This document shows positions 1 through 7,253 of a stretch of 32,126 nt of DNA, in pieces; the first letter of the stretch is position 1; each line of letters starts with the position of its first letter. The DNA is taken from positions 1 through 32,126 of the forward strand of contig CAYSCZ010000035.1 in assembly GCA_964429655.1 (NCBI GenBank). Reading direction: 5' to 3'. The DNA comes from CAYSCZ01 sp964429655. GTDB taxonomy: Bacteria; Bacteroidota; Bacteroidia; Cytophagales; Cyclobacteriaceae. The notes below the pieces were generated by a model. The model did no database searches. It was not told where the DNA came from and was given only the letters and a program-made list of their open reading frames with translations. The position numbers were made by a program, and so were the translations under genes.

Positions 1-89
1 ATTTGAAGTGATTTAACCATGTAATAGAAAGTCTAATGACAATTCTGGGTTTAGTGGACTATTAGTAGGTTTGGTCCCTAATATTACTA

Positions 90-129
90 TAAAAATTAAA
101 GAAGGCTTTATAAAAATGAATGAAGCCTT
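90..129 (-). terminator. Rho-independent terminator after the GSCFA/DUF255 gene pair
   Basis: On the minus strand a 7-bp stem (AAGGCTT at 123-129 pairing with AAGCCTT at 102-108) encloses a 14-nt AT-rich loop and is followed by a T-rich tract (complement of 91-101). It lies 18 bp past the stop codon of the DUF255 gene, where the transcript should end. The stem is short, so efficiency is uncertain. Positions 1-89 hold no gene I can support. Confidence 0.65.
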
Positions 130-147
130 GAAAGAATGCATGGCTGA

Positions 148-2166
148 CTAAATAACCAGATCCAGCGCTTCATCAACGGTATTAACCGGTTTCAGACAAG
201 TTTTATCATAACAAACAAAAATTGTCGTCTTATCATTGATTTTATTTTTACCAGACAGCAGTGCAAATTCTTCCGAGGGCGTTTCACTTCCTACAATGAT
301 TTTATTGGGATTGAAATTTTGGGAAAATTCCCTTGAGAATTTTTTAGCGCTTTCCCCAATGACTGCTACTTCAGCTGTTGGCTTAACCAATAAGGTATAC
401 ATAGATGCCCAGTTGGATAAGCTTTCAGGCGCACGTTCTATCAATGCAAATACCTTTTCCACCATTTTAGCCGACATTTCAATGTATTTACCGTCACTGA
501 AAATATGGCCGATGAGATAAAGATTATGGGCCATTATGGAGTTTGATGCCGGAATTACATTATCAAATATCTCCTTCTTTCTTGCGATGAGTTTTTCAGA
601 CTCATTGTTGGTATAGAAGAAAAGGTTTTCATCCGTGTCAAAGAATGATCCTATGACATAATCCAAAAGTGACTTTGCTTGTATGATGATACCTTTTTGC
701 AGCGTAGCCTGATAAAGTTTAATCAATGCTTCGATGACGAGCGAATAATCTTCCAGATAAGCATCAATTTTTGATTTGCCATTCTTAAAAGTTCTCTTTA
801 TTGTATTTCCGTCAATTAATCGATTATCCAAAAAATAATAATTTTTTTCTGCCAGCTGCAGAAACTTTGGCTCATCAAAAGCGTTATAAGCGTCTATTAA
901 ACCATTTAAAACCAATGCGTTCCACCCTGTAATAATTTTATCGTCAAGGCCCGGTCTCACCCTATTATTTCTCATTTCAAGGGCTTGATGGTTAAAATCC
1001 TGTAAGGCCTGCTTTAGTGTAGAAATATTTACACCATGTTTTTCGGCGTATTCATCAAGTGTTTCCTTGACATGCAGAATGTTATTTCCATTTTCCCAGT
1101 TTCCATCTTCAGTAACGCCATAATATTTTTTGATCATATCTAAATGATCACATTGAATTTGATCCAATTCACTATTCTTCCACACATAAAATTTTCCTTC
1201 TTCACCTTCGCTGTCGGCGTCCAGGGCTGAATAAAAGCCGCCTTCTTCATTCATCATTTCATCCTGAAGCCATTCAACGGTTTGATAGACTACATCTTTA
1301 TATTGTTGATTGCCAGTAATTTGAAAAGCTTCAGCATAGACGCTTAGCAATTGTCCATTGTCATAAAGCATTTTTTCAAAGTGGGGTGCAAACCATTTCT
1401 CGTCTACTGAATATCTCGAAAATCCACCTTTCAGATGATCATAAATGCCACCATTGGACATTTTGTCTAATGTTATGATTAATTGTTGGCGGGCTGGCTC
1501 ATCTTTTGTCAGGCTATAATGCCTGGCTACAAATTTCCATATAGCAGGTAATGGAAATTTTGGGGCTTTTTTCGTACCGCCCTCATGAGGATCAAAGGAT
1601 GAAGATAGTTTACCAAAAATAATATTTAGTTTTTCCATGGAAAGTGGCAGATCAGTATCCTCCAATCCAAATTTTTTAGAGTCGTTTAAGTTGAGTGATT
1701 GTGTGAATTTTAAAGCTGATTCCTCAAGTTGATTACGATGTTTTTTAAATGCCTCAGCAACATTTAAAAGCAGTTTCATCCAAACCTCTTTACGAAAGTA
1801 AGTTCCTCCGTAGAAGGGTTTTTGATCTGGAGTAAGCATGACATTCAGTGGCCATCCTCCATGCAATCCCATCGCATGCACCGCTTCCATGTAAACCTGA
1901 TCTACATCCGGTCGCTCTTCCCGGTCAACTTTAATATTTACAAAATGCGTGTTCATGATTTTTGCCACTTCTTTTTTTTCAAAAGATTCTTGCTCCATAA
2001 CATGGCACCAGTGGCAGGCAGAGTATCCGATGCTTAGAATGATGGGTTTGTCTTCGTCCCTTGCTTTGTCTAAAGCTTCCTTCTCCCATGGGTACCATTC
2101 TACGGGGTTATAGGCGTGTTGTAATAGATAGGGACTGGTGCTATTGATCAAGTGATTAGGTTTCAT
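148..2166 (-). CDS. DUF255 / thioredoxin-like domain protein (YyaL, SSP411 family)
   Basis: A 672-residue protein of the DUF255 family, full length for bacterial YyaL and eukaryotic SSP411/SPATA20 proteins. The N-terminal thioredoxin-like domain (about residues 1-160) carries the family hallmark CHWC at 51-54, preceded by SPYLLQH and NPVEW motifs, and followed by the conserved DREERPDVD segment. The rest resembles an alpha/alpha-toroid glycan-enzyme fold, with the conserved GGIYDHLKGGFSRYSVDE-like stretch and HFEKMLYDNGQL. The biochemical role of the family is not established; a redox or N-glycan/GlcNAc epimerase-like activity has been suggested. No signal peptide is visible, so it is probably cytoplasmic. 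Its ATG overlaps the stop of the upstream GSCFA gene as ATGA, so the two are very likely co-translated. A terminator follows. Confidence 0.9.
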   Translation of the reverse strand: MKPNHLINSTSPYLLQHAYNPVEWYPWEKEALDKARDEDKPIILSIGYSACHWCHVMEQESFEKKEVAKIMNTHFVNIKVDREERPDVDQVYMEAVHAMGLHGGWPLNVMLTPDQKPFYGGTYFRKEVWMKLLLNVAEAFKKHRNQLEESALKFTQSLNLNDSKKFGLEDTDLPLSMEKLNIIFGKLSSSFDPHEGGTKKAPKFPLPAIWKFVARHYSLTKDEPARQQLIITLDKMSNGGIYDHLKGGFSRYSVDEKWFAPHFEKMLYDNGQLLSVYAEAFQITGNQQYKDVVYQTVEWLQDEMMNEEGGFYSALDADSEGEEGKFYVWKNSELDQIQCDHLDMIKKYYGVTEDGNWENGNNILHVKETLDEYAEKHGVNISTLKQALQDFNHQALEMRNNRVRPGLDDKIITGWNALVLNGLIDAYNAFDEPKFLQLAEKNYYFLDNRLIDGNTIKRTFKNGKSKIDAYLEDYSLVIEALIKLYQATLQKGIIIQAKSLLDYVIGSFFDTDENLFFYTNNESEKLIARKKEIFDNVIPASNSIMAHNLYLIGHIFSDGKYIEMSAKMVEKVFALIERAPESLSNWASMYTLLVKPTAEVAVIGESAKKFSREFSQNFNPNKIIVGSETPSEEFALLSGKNKINDKTTIFVCYDKTCLKPVNTVDEALDLVI

Positions 2167-3125
2167 TTCAATGATGTTTTTAATTTTTCGATCTCTGCTT
2201 CAACGTTTACTTTCTTCGAAAGGCTTTCTAATCTTTTAATGGTTTTTAAAATAAATTGTTTGTGATAATCGCTACCCGGGTTGAACGGTTTGTGCGCTAA
2301 GGCTTTTTTTATGTCTCCCCACTGGCTTAAAAAGTCAATCGTTTCATTGTCGATAGCTGTGGTGATGAATTTTTGAAAAATATAATCCTCGGCAAATACA
2401 GTAGGGTGTATCAGATCCTCTTTATAATACCGGTAATCCCTCAAATCATCCATCATGATCTCATAGGAAGGGAAATAAAATACTCTTTGAGGATTGATTT
2501 CAACAATCTGTCTGGTTGCAAGGCGTAAAACAGACTTGCTATAGCTATTTTCAATGAGGTTGTCTTTCAAATGTCTTACGGGGCTGACGGTCAGTATAAT
2601 GTTTGAATCAACATTATTAATTAACCAATAATAATCATCAATAATATCTTTAACCCTGAGTACCTCCTTGTTAAAATATTTTGAAGGTTGTTTATGACAA
2701 TTATTCACCAAGGCATTGTTCTCCAACCGACGGTAAACAAAAGCTGTACCCAATGTGATAATGATCCAGTCACATATTTCTAGTGTCTTTTTAAATTCGT
2801 TGATTGCCTTTTTTAACATGCGGATCAGATCCACGCTTTCAGTGCTGGCGTAGCAGGAATGAAAATCAGGATGCAGATAGATATCATTGACTTTAATGAT
2901 GTTCTCAGGATTGGTTTGTTCAAATCCTAAAGCATATTTGAACAGTTTTATAATGGAATAGGGGTTGTAGGTGGTACCAAAGTGGTTGCTTAGCACCTGA
3001 AATTTATTCTCAACTAATTTTTCCCCAATAACCGTCGAGAAGCAAGAACCAACAGTAATTATATGATCGTTTATATTGATCCTTTTATCAAATGGAGGGA
3101 TGCTTATTTCAGTCCTAAACCTCAT
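2163..3125 (-). CDS. GSCFA domain-containing protein
   Basis: A 320-residue protein with the GSCFA family signature (GSCFS at residues 26-30) near the N terminus, followed by the typical HFGTTYNPYSI region. The family belongs to the SGNH/GDSL hydrolase-like group and is common in Bacteroidota and Proteobacteria; its substrate is unknown. In SGNH enzymes a GxS-type motif at this position carries the nucleophile, so S28 or S30 is a candidate (inference). No signal peptide is seen. It overlaps the downstream DUF255 gene by 4 bp (ATGA). Only 66 bp separate it from rplI, and most of that is the ribosomal operon terminator, so its own promoter is not obvious. Confidence 0.88.
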   Translation of the reverse strand: MRFRTEISIPPFDKRININDHIITVGSCFSTVIGEKLVENKFQVLSNHFGTTYNPYSIIKLFKYALGFEQTNPENIIKVNDIYLHPDFHSCYASTESVDLIRMLKKAINEFKKTLEICDWIIITLGTAFVYRRLENNALVNNCHKQPSKYFNKEVLRVKDIIDDYYWLINNVDSNIILTVSPVRHLKDNLIENSYSKSVLRLATRQIVEINPQRVFYFPSYEIMMDDLRDYRYYKEDLIHPTVFAEDYIFQKFITTAIDNETIDFLSQWGDIKKALAHKPFNPGSDYHKQFILKTIKRLESLSKKVNVEAEIEKLKTSLK

Positions 3126-3133
3126 GAGACCTG

Positions 3134-3172
3134 TAAAATAAAAAAGGCCTCTTAATAATTAAGAGGCCTTTT
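3134..3172 (-). terminator. Strong rho-independent terminator of the rpsF-rpsR-rplI operon
   Basis: A perfect inverted repeat, arms 3142-3156 and 3158-3172 (15 bp around a single central base, so in RNA a shorter stem with a 3-5 nt loop). The GC-rich core is AGGCCTCTT/AAGAGGCCT. On the minus strand it is followed by TTTTTTATTTTA. It starts 19 bp after the rplI stop codon. The arms also end in A/T runs on the other side, so it could act in both directions. Confidence 0.9.
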
Positions 3173-3191
3173 GAAGGTTTTATAATTGTCA

Positions 3192-3647
3192 TTACTCTGC
3201 TTCTACCTCAATCGCTATTTCTTTTTTTACCTCTTTATGAAGATCAAGGATGGCGTGATGTTGGCCCAAAGTTTTTATAGGCTCTTTAAATGAGATTTTT
3301 TTTCTATCCACAAAAAATCCTTTATCCTTAAGTGCATCCGACACTTGTAAAGCTGTTATTGCACCAAAAATCTTTCCTGTCTCACCTGCTTTTGTGAGAA
3401 TTTTAAGTGTTACATCTTCCATTGAATTCGCCATATCTTCAGCATCAGCCTTTTGTTTTTCGGCTTTATGGGCCATTTGTTTGATGGTTTCTTCAATATG
3501 TTTTTTATTCGACCTATTGGCAATGATTGCTAATCCTTTAGGTATAAGAAAATTTCTTCCGTAGCCGCCCCTTACACTTACTACGTCGTTTTTATATCCC
3601 AATCCTTTAATATCCTCTTTGAGGATGACTTCCATGTTTGATGGCAT
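3192..3647 (-). CDS. rplI: Large-subunit ribosomal protein bL9
   Basis: Ribosomal protein bL9, a two-domain protein of the 50S subunit near the L1 stalk. The N-terminal domain begins MEVILKEDIKGLGYKND and has the conserved GGYGRNFLIPKGLA stretch that contacts 23S rRNA. A long charged helix (about 45-80) leads to the C-terminal domain with TGKIFGAITALQVSDAL and the glutamate-rich end. At 151 residues it is normal length; most bL9 proteins start at the residue equivalent to M5, so the true start may be 3635. It is the last gene of rpsF-rpsR-rplI, 9 bp after the rpsR stop, and has no Shine-Dalgarno sequence. Confidence 0.96.
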   Translation of the reverse strand: MPSNMEVILKEDIKGLGYKNDVVSVRGGYGRNFLIPKGLAIIANRSNKKHIEETIKQMAHKAEKQKADAEDMANSMEDVTLKILTKAGETGKIFGAITALQVSDALKDKGFFVDRKKISFKEPIKTLGQHHAILDLHKEVKKEIAIEVEAE

Positions 3648-3656
3648 AATGCAAAA

Positions 3657-3908
3657 TTATTTTAAAGAGTCAGCAACATAAGGTAATAATGCCAGGTGAC
3701 GTGCTCTTTTTACCGCCTGAGAGACTTTCTTTTGGTATTTCAGGCTGGTACCTGTTATTCTTCTTGGAAGAATTTTGCCCTGGTCATTTACAAATTTCAA
3801 AAGGAAATCAGCATCTTTATAGTCAATATACTTAATTCCGTTTTTCTTAAAACGGCAATATTTTTTCTTTATCTGGTCCCTGTTGATGGGTTCATTCATT
3901 AATGTCAT
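3657..3908 (-). CDS. rpsR: Small-subunit ribosomal protein bS18
   Basis: Ribosomal protein bS18 of the 30S platform, 83 residues. The conserved core is present: YIDYKDADFLLKFV, then GKILPRRITG and SLKYQKKVSQAVKRARHLALLPY. bS18 binds bS6, encoded just upstream, and in Bacteroidota these two with bS21 form the pocket that holds the 16S rRNA 3' tail (published for Flavobacterium johnsoniae ribosomes). The start ATG at 3908 overlaps the rpsF stop (ATGA) and is preceded by an exceptionally strong Shine-Dalgarno sequence at 3911-3921, listed separately. A second in-frame ATG lies at codon 4, but the Shine-Dalgarno spacing favours the first. The strong site suggests feedback on free bS18 (inference). 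Confidence 0.97.
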   Translation of the reverse strand: MTLMNEPINRDQIKKKYCRFKKNGIKYIDYKDADFLLKFVNDQGKILPRRITGTSLKYQKKVSQAVKRARHLALLPYVADSLK

Positions 3909-4273
3909 ATGATCACCTCCTCTTTGTTATCTTTATTCTTTTTGAATTCACCTTTTCTTCTTCTTTCATTGTAAACGAGCGCATGTTTATCTAATGATAT
4001 CGTTAAAAATCTCATCACCGTTTCATCTCTTCTGAACTCAGTCTCCAGGATATCGATAACCTGAGGATCTGTCTCATATTCAAATAAATGATAAAACCCT
4101 GTTGATTTTCCCTGAATAGGGTAGGCAAGTTTTCTCAATCCCCAATTCTCATCATTAAGAAACTTAGAATTGTTGTCCTTTAGGATATTTCTAAATTTCT
4201 CAACGGCATCCTTCATCTGAGCTTCAGATAAAACGGGAGTTAAAATGAATACCGTTTCGTAATTTTTAAGCAT
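3905..4273 (-). CDS. rpsF: Small-subunit ribosomal protein bS6
   Basis: Ribosomal protein bS6, 122 residues, partner of bS18 on the 30S platform. Family features seen: N-terminal YETVFILTPVLSEAQ, the central NWGLRKLAYPIQGKSTGFYHLFEYE stretch, and RRDETVMRFLTISLDKHA near the end. The C-terminal tail is short and basic, ending KEEVII. Its last codons, GAG GAG GTG ATC ATA, double as the Shine-Dalgarno region for rpsR, so both the amino acids and the ribosome-binding signal are read from the same bases. First gene of the operon; the ATG at 4273 has no Shine-Dalgarno sequence. A TAnnTTTG promoter element lies about 35 bp upstream. Confidence 0.96.
   Translation of the reverse strand: MLKNYETVFILTPVLSEAQMKDAVEKFRNILKDNNSKFLNDENWGLRKLAYPIQGKSTGFYHLFEYETDPQVIDILETEFRRDETVMRFLTISLDKHALVYNERRRKGEFKKNKDNKEEVII
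3911..3921 (-). promoter_or_regulatory. Exceptionally strong Shine-Dalgarno sequence of rpsR
   Basis: The minus strand reads AGGAGGTGATC, an 11-nt perfect complement of the usual bacterial 16S rRNA 3' tail (GATCACCTCCT). The GGAGG core ends 7 nt before the rpsR ATG, an optimal distance. In this window no other start I inspected has more than about 5 matching bases (GAGGT before the DUF5683 gene). It sits inside the 3' end of rpsF. In Bacteroidota such strong sites are known to mark autoregulation of rpsU (bS21); here the marked gene is the one for bS18. Confidence 0.9.
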
Positions 4274-4308
4274 GTATTAATAAATTTGTATTAATTAAAA
4301 TTGAGGTG

Positions 4309-4316
4309 CAAAATTA
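4309..4316 (-). promoter_or_regulatory. Candidate Bacteroidota -7 element for rpsF
   Basis: The minus strand reads TAATTTTG, matching the Bacteroidota sigma-A -7 consensus TAnnTTTG. Transcription would start near 4302, giving a leader of about 29 nt to the rpsF ATG. I see no clear TTG -33 element at 19-23 bp upstream, so support rests on the -7 match and its position. Confidence 0.4.
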
Positions 4317-4341
4317 TAATAAATCATGTAGAATAAGCTAT

Positions 4342-5277
4342 CTACCTAATAAAAAATTTCCCACTTCCCATCAAATAGTCGTCAGTATAGATCTCCACGA
4401 TATGTTCCCCTTCAGCATAATCACTATTTTGGGTATAATAAAAGGAGACCTCTTGCCTTGAACGGTCATATAGAATTTCTTTGCTGGCAGTATAAAACAT
4501 CTCTCGTCCTTTAAATTTAAAAGTTCCTGAACCAGTAGTTACATCAAAAAGTACTTTTTTCAATGGGTCAAGAATCCTGATCATCACCTCTTTTCCTTCA
4601 ATAGGTGCTACTTTATTCTCGACGACGTAGAATTCTATCTTTAATTTTTCTATGTGCCTGTTCCTGAAATCATATTCCCGCTCTTTTCCTCTTCGGTTAA
4701 CGGCAAAGATTTTTACGCCTTCTGCCTTTAGTTGGGAGGCAGTTTTAATTTTACTTTCCAGCTTTTCTTTATCCTGATTAAGATTTTGTAAAGACTGAGA
4801 AAGTTCCTCTTTTTCTGTTTTCAGCTCCGTGTTTTCAACCATTAGTTGCTCTGTAATCTCCTTTAGCCGGTCAATTTCTTTGTCCTGGGCAAGCAACAGC
4901 TCCTGATAGCCGTCTACTTTTTCCTGGAGCGTGAATATTTTTTTATTTTTCCTGATCCCTTCATTTTTTAATTCTTTCTTTTCCTGTTCGAGGCGATCTC
5001 GTACCTGGATAAGGGTATCAATTTCTCCACCTAACTGGGATATGGTAAGTATTTTGTTGTTCAATTCTGTGCTGATTGAATCCAACTGCTCATAAGCCTT
5101 ATCCAACGCTGCTTCTCGTTGAGCTCTTTCAGCTTTTACTTTCTCATTTTGGAAATAAAAAAACACACCTAACGCAGCAATTAATACTGCCAATACAATG
5201 GCTACAATTTTAAAAGTGTTGTTTTTTTTGTTATCAGACACCGGCTCCTGGTTCATGGACTGTTCGTGGTCTTCCAT
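4342..5277 (-). CDS. Membrane-anchored coiled-coil protein of unknown function
   Basis: I cannot assign a function. The 311-residue protein has an acidic, Asn/Gln-rich cytoplasmic start (1-20), one membrane helix (about 22-42, followed by YFQNEKVKAER), then a long heptad-rich coiled coil (about 45-190, many E/K/L/Q). The C-terminal 110 residues look like a beta-sandwich domain (VKIFAVNRRGKEREYDF, then EFYVVENK, RILDPLKKVLFD and a final MGSGKFFIR). A signal-anchor topology would place the coiled coil and C-terminal domain in the periplasm (inference). It follows the methyltransferase gene by 51 bp on the same strand and lies upstream of rpsF. Matches to SMC-like proteins in a search would only reflect the coiled coil. 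Confidence 0.82.
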   Translation of the reverse strand: MEDHEQSMNQEPVSDNKKNNTFKIVAIVLAVLIAALGVFFYFQNEKVKAERAQREAALDKAYEQLDSISTELNNKILTISQLGGEIDTLIQVRDRLEQEKKELKNEGIRKNKKIFTLQEKVDGYQELLLAQDKEIDRLKEITEQLMVENTELKTEKEELSQSLQNLNQDKEKLESKIKTASQLKAEGVKIFAVNRRGKEREYDFRNRHIEKLKIEFYVVENKVAPIEGKEVMIRILDPLKKVLFDVTTGSGTFKFKGREMFYTASKEILYDRSRQEVSFYYTQNSDYAEGEHIVEIYTDDYLMGSGKFFIR

Positions 5278-5328
5278 TATTTTATTATTTGCTTAAATTT
5301 AAATGGTTTAATGTAATTACATAAGTTT

Positions 5329-6102
5329 TTAATAATCAAGTATAAAGTACTCATTACTAAAACGCTTACTTTTAAATAAAATTCCAAAATGAAAAAAATC
5401 TGCTGACATGGTTATATCCGGATGCCTGCGAACCTTTTTCCATGCATTGTTCATGTCTTTTGACCAATAAATGTCATCAATTATAATCATTCCGTGCTCA
5501 TCCAAATAGGGAAGTATTTTATTGAAATATGTGGTTGTCGGTTCGTATTTATGGTTTGCATCGATATAGACCAATTCAGGCGCAGGATGCTCAATTAAAA
5601 TATTGTCTATGGCATCATCGATATTTGCTATTATCAAATGGATATTGTTTTTGTTGAGGCTTTCAAATTGCTTGCCGGCTAATGCTGCGATGTTAGGGCT
5701 TCCTTCCACAGTTATCACGCTTACCTGTTCATTTTCAGCCATGTAAAGTGTATTGATGCCGAGGGATGTGCCCAATTCTAATATATTATGGTACGCTAAA
5801 TGGTCAATAATACGATTAAGGGCTATTGAGAATTTTTTTGAGCTAAGACTCTTTTTTGCAACTGAAGCGATACTTCTTTTATCAGATAATCCCGCCCCTA
5901 AATCACTGACCTCAACGGTATCGTGATTTTTCAGATATGATTTTCTAGTTGCTTCAACCTTTTCTAAATAGTCAGAGTGGTAAGGTCTTTTTAAGCAGAT
6001 TGTGAATAAATTATACAAAAATGGCGAGTGAATAGAATATTCATCTATTGCATGAAACTTATGCCTTATAAAGGAAGAGGTTCTAAAAAATAAATTATTC
6101 AA
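5329..6102 (-). CDS. Class I SAM-dependent methyltransferase
   Basis: A 257-residue Rossmann-fold methyltransferase resembling the O-methyltransferase (MTase_24-like) group. Motif I is ILELGTSLG at about 107-115, the acidic residue that binds the SAM ribose is E133 in VITVEGSP, a DANHKY motif (181-186) follows strand 4, and GMIIIDDIYWS (204-214) is the strand-5 region. The N-terminal 100 residues are helical and partly lineage-specific (HSPFLYNLF is a recurrent Bacteroidota start). The substrate is unknown. It sits 2 bp downstream of apaG and is probably transcribed with it. Confidence 0.88.
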   Translation of the reverse strand: MNNLFFRTSSFIRHKFHAIDEYSIHSPFLYNLFTICLKRPYHSDYLEKVEATRKSYLKNHDTVEVSDLGAGLSDKRSIASVAKKSLSSKKFSIALNRIIDHLAYHNILELGTSLGINTLYMAENEQVSVITVEGSPNIAALAGKQFESLNKNNIHLIIANIDDAIDNILIEHPAPELVYIDANHKYEPTTTYFNKILPYLDEHGMIIIDDIYWSKDMNNAWKKVRRHPDITMSADFFHFGILFKSKRFSNEYFILDY

Positions 6103-6104
6103 TG

Positions 6105-6491
6105 TTAATTTAAGAGGTGCGGGGCAATCATTGTGAACTCGGGGACATAAGCTTCAAATTGCTTATCGTCCATAATCCTATTCATCAAAAATCTTCCAAC
6201 CATTTTACCCATGCCTGACTTAAGATTGCATCCAGATACATATTGATGAATTTGTTTTGGTTCCAGTGTAGGTTGTTTGCCAACAACACCTTCACCCTCA
6301 ACTTCCCTTATTTCGTGGGTGGCATCGTAAATAAGCCAGTGCCTCCTCAATAACTGGATGGTGTGCTCGCTTTGGTTTTCTATGGAAATCTTATAAGTAA
6401 ATACATAGTGCCATTGACCAGGACTGGAATATTCCGGTTGATACTCCGTTTCCACGCTCACTTTTACTCCCTTTGTTATTTCTGTTACCAT
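6105..6491 (-). CDS. apaG: Co2+/Mg2+ efflux protein ApaG
   Basis: A 128-residue ApaG-domain protein, the usual length. The fibronectin-III-like fold is supported by the conserved QWHYVFTYKISIENQS strand, QLLRRHWLIYDA, the GEGVVGKQP loop and FLMNR near the end. ApaG proteins are linked to divalent cation resistance in enterobacteria; the same domain in F-box proteins binds partners, and the true role is unsettled. The gene starts 97 bp from the divergent ung gene, and the methyltransferase gene follows after 2 bp. Confidence 0.95.
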   Translation of the reverse strand: MVTEITKGVKVSVETEYQPEYSSPGQWHYVFTYKISIENQSEHTIQLLRRHWLIYDATHEIREVEGEGVVGKQPTLEPKQIHQYVSGCNLKSGMGKMVGRFLMNRIMDDKQFEAYVPEFTMIAPHLLN

Positions 6492-6588
6492 TAATACTCA
6501 GTTGTCAAATCCTGGGTAGCTATTAAATGCTAATATATTTTTTAATTTGAGAAAACATAAAAACTTTTGAATAAAATTATGTGAATAT

Positions 6589-7251
6589 ATGAACGTAAAA
6601 ATTGAGGAGCGATGGAAAGAAAAGTTAAAAAAAGAATTTGAAAAACCATATTTTGAAAGTCTTACTGCCTTCGTGAGAGAGGAATATAAAAACCATGTCG
6701 TATATCCTCCGGGGAAAGAAATTTTTAGTGCATTTGATCGATGTCCATATGATAAAGTAAAAGTTGTAGTTATTGGTCAGGATCCATATCATGGAAAAGG
6801 ACAGGCCCATGGGTTGTGCTTTTCTGTAAATGAAAATATAAAGATGCCACCTTCTCTGGTCAATATTTTTAAGGAGATAAAAGATGACCTTGGCGTAGAG
6901 GTTCCCATACATGGTAATTTGGAGAATTGGGCAAAACAAGGTGTACTGCTATTAAATGCTATCCTGACGGTAAGAACCAGGCAACCGGGTTCGCATCAAA
7001 ACAAAGGCTGGGAAACCTTTACAGATGCCGCTATCCGATCATTATCAGAAAACAGGGAAAATCTTGTCTTTTTATTATGGGGATCATACGCTCAAAGAAA
7101 AGGAGCTGTTATAAATCAGTCCAGGCATTTAGTGCTTGAATCAGCGCACCCTTCTCCGTTCTCTGCACACCGAGGTTTTTTTGGCAACAGACATTTTAGC
7201 AAGGCTAATGCCTATCTTATGAAGCACAATATTGAACCCATTCGTTGGTAG
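6589..7251 (+). CDS. ung: Uracil-DNA glycosylase, family 1
   Basis: Uracil-DNA glycosylase removes uracil from DNA to start base excision repair. All family-1 motifs are present: the water-activating loop GQDPYH (63-68, catalytic Asp65), LLLNAILTVR (uracil pocket), LLWGSYAQRKG, and HPSPFSAHRGFFG (His187, minor-groove loop). Length 220 is normal. It is a lone plus-strand gene between divergent apaG and convergent lepB; its stop lies 2 bp from the lepB stop, leaving no space for a terminator. The AT-rich 97-bp region upstream must hold its promoter; no clear -7 element was found. Confidence 0.97.
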   Translation: MNVKIEERWKEKLKKEFEKPYFESLTAFVREEYKNHVVYPPGKEIFSAFDRCPYDKVKVVVIGQDPYHGKGQAHGLCFSVNENIKMPPSLVNIFKEIKDDLGVEVPIHGNLENWAKQGVLLLNAILTVRTRQPGSHQNKGWETFTDAAIRSLSENRENLVFLLWGSYAQRKGAVINQSRHLVLESAHPSPFSAHRGFFGNRHFSKANAYLMKHNIEPIRW

Positions 7252-7253
7252 TA

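Noticed and set aside
3911..3921. Plus-strand GATCACCTCCT looks like the 3' end of a 16S rRNA gene
   Set aside because: No other 16S sequence surrounds it; it is simply the complement of the rpsR Shine-Dalgarno sequence inside rpsF.
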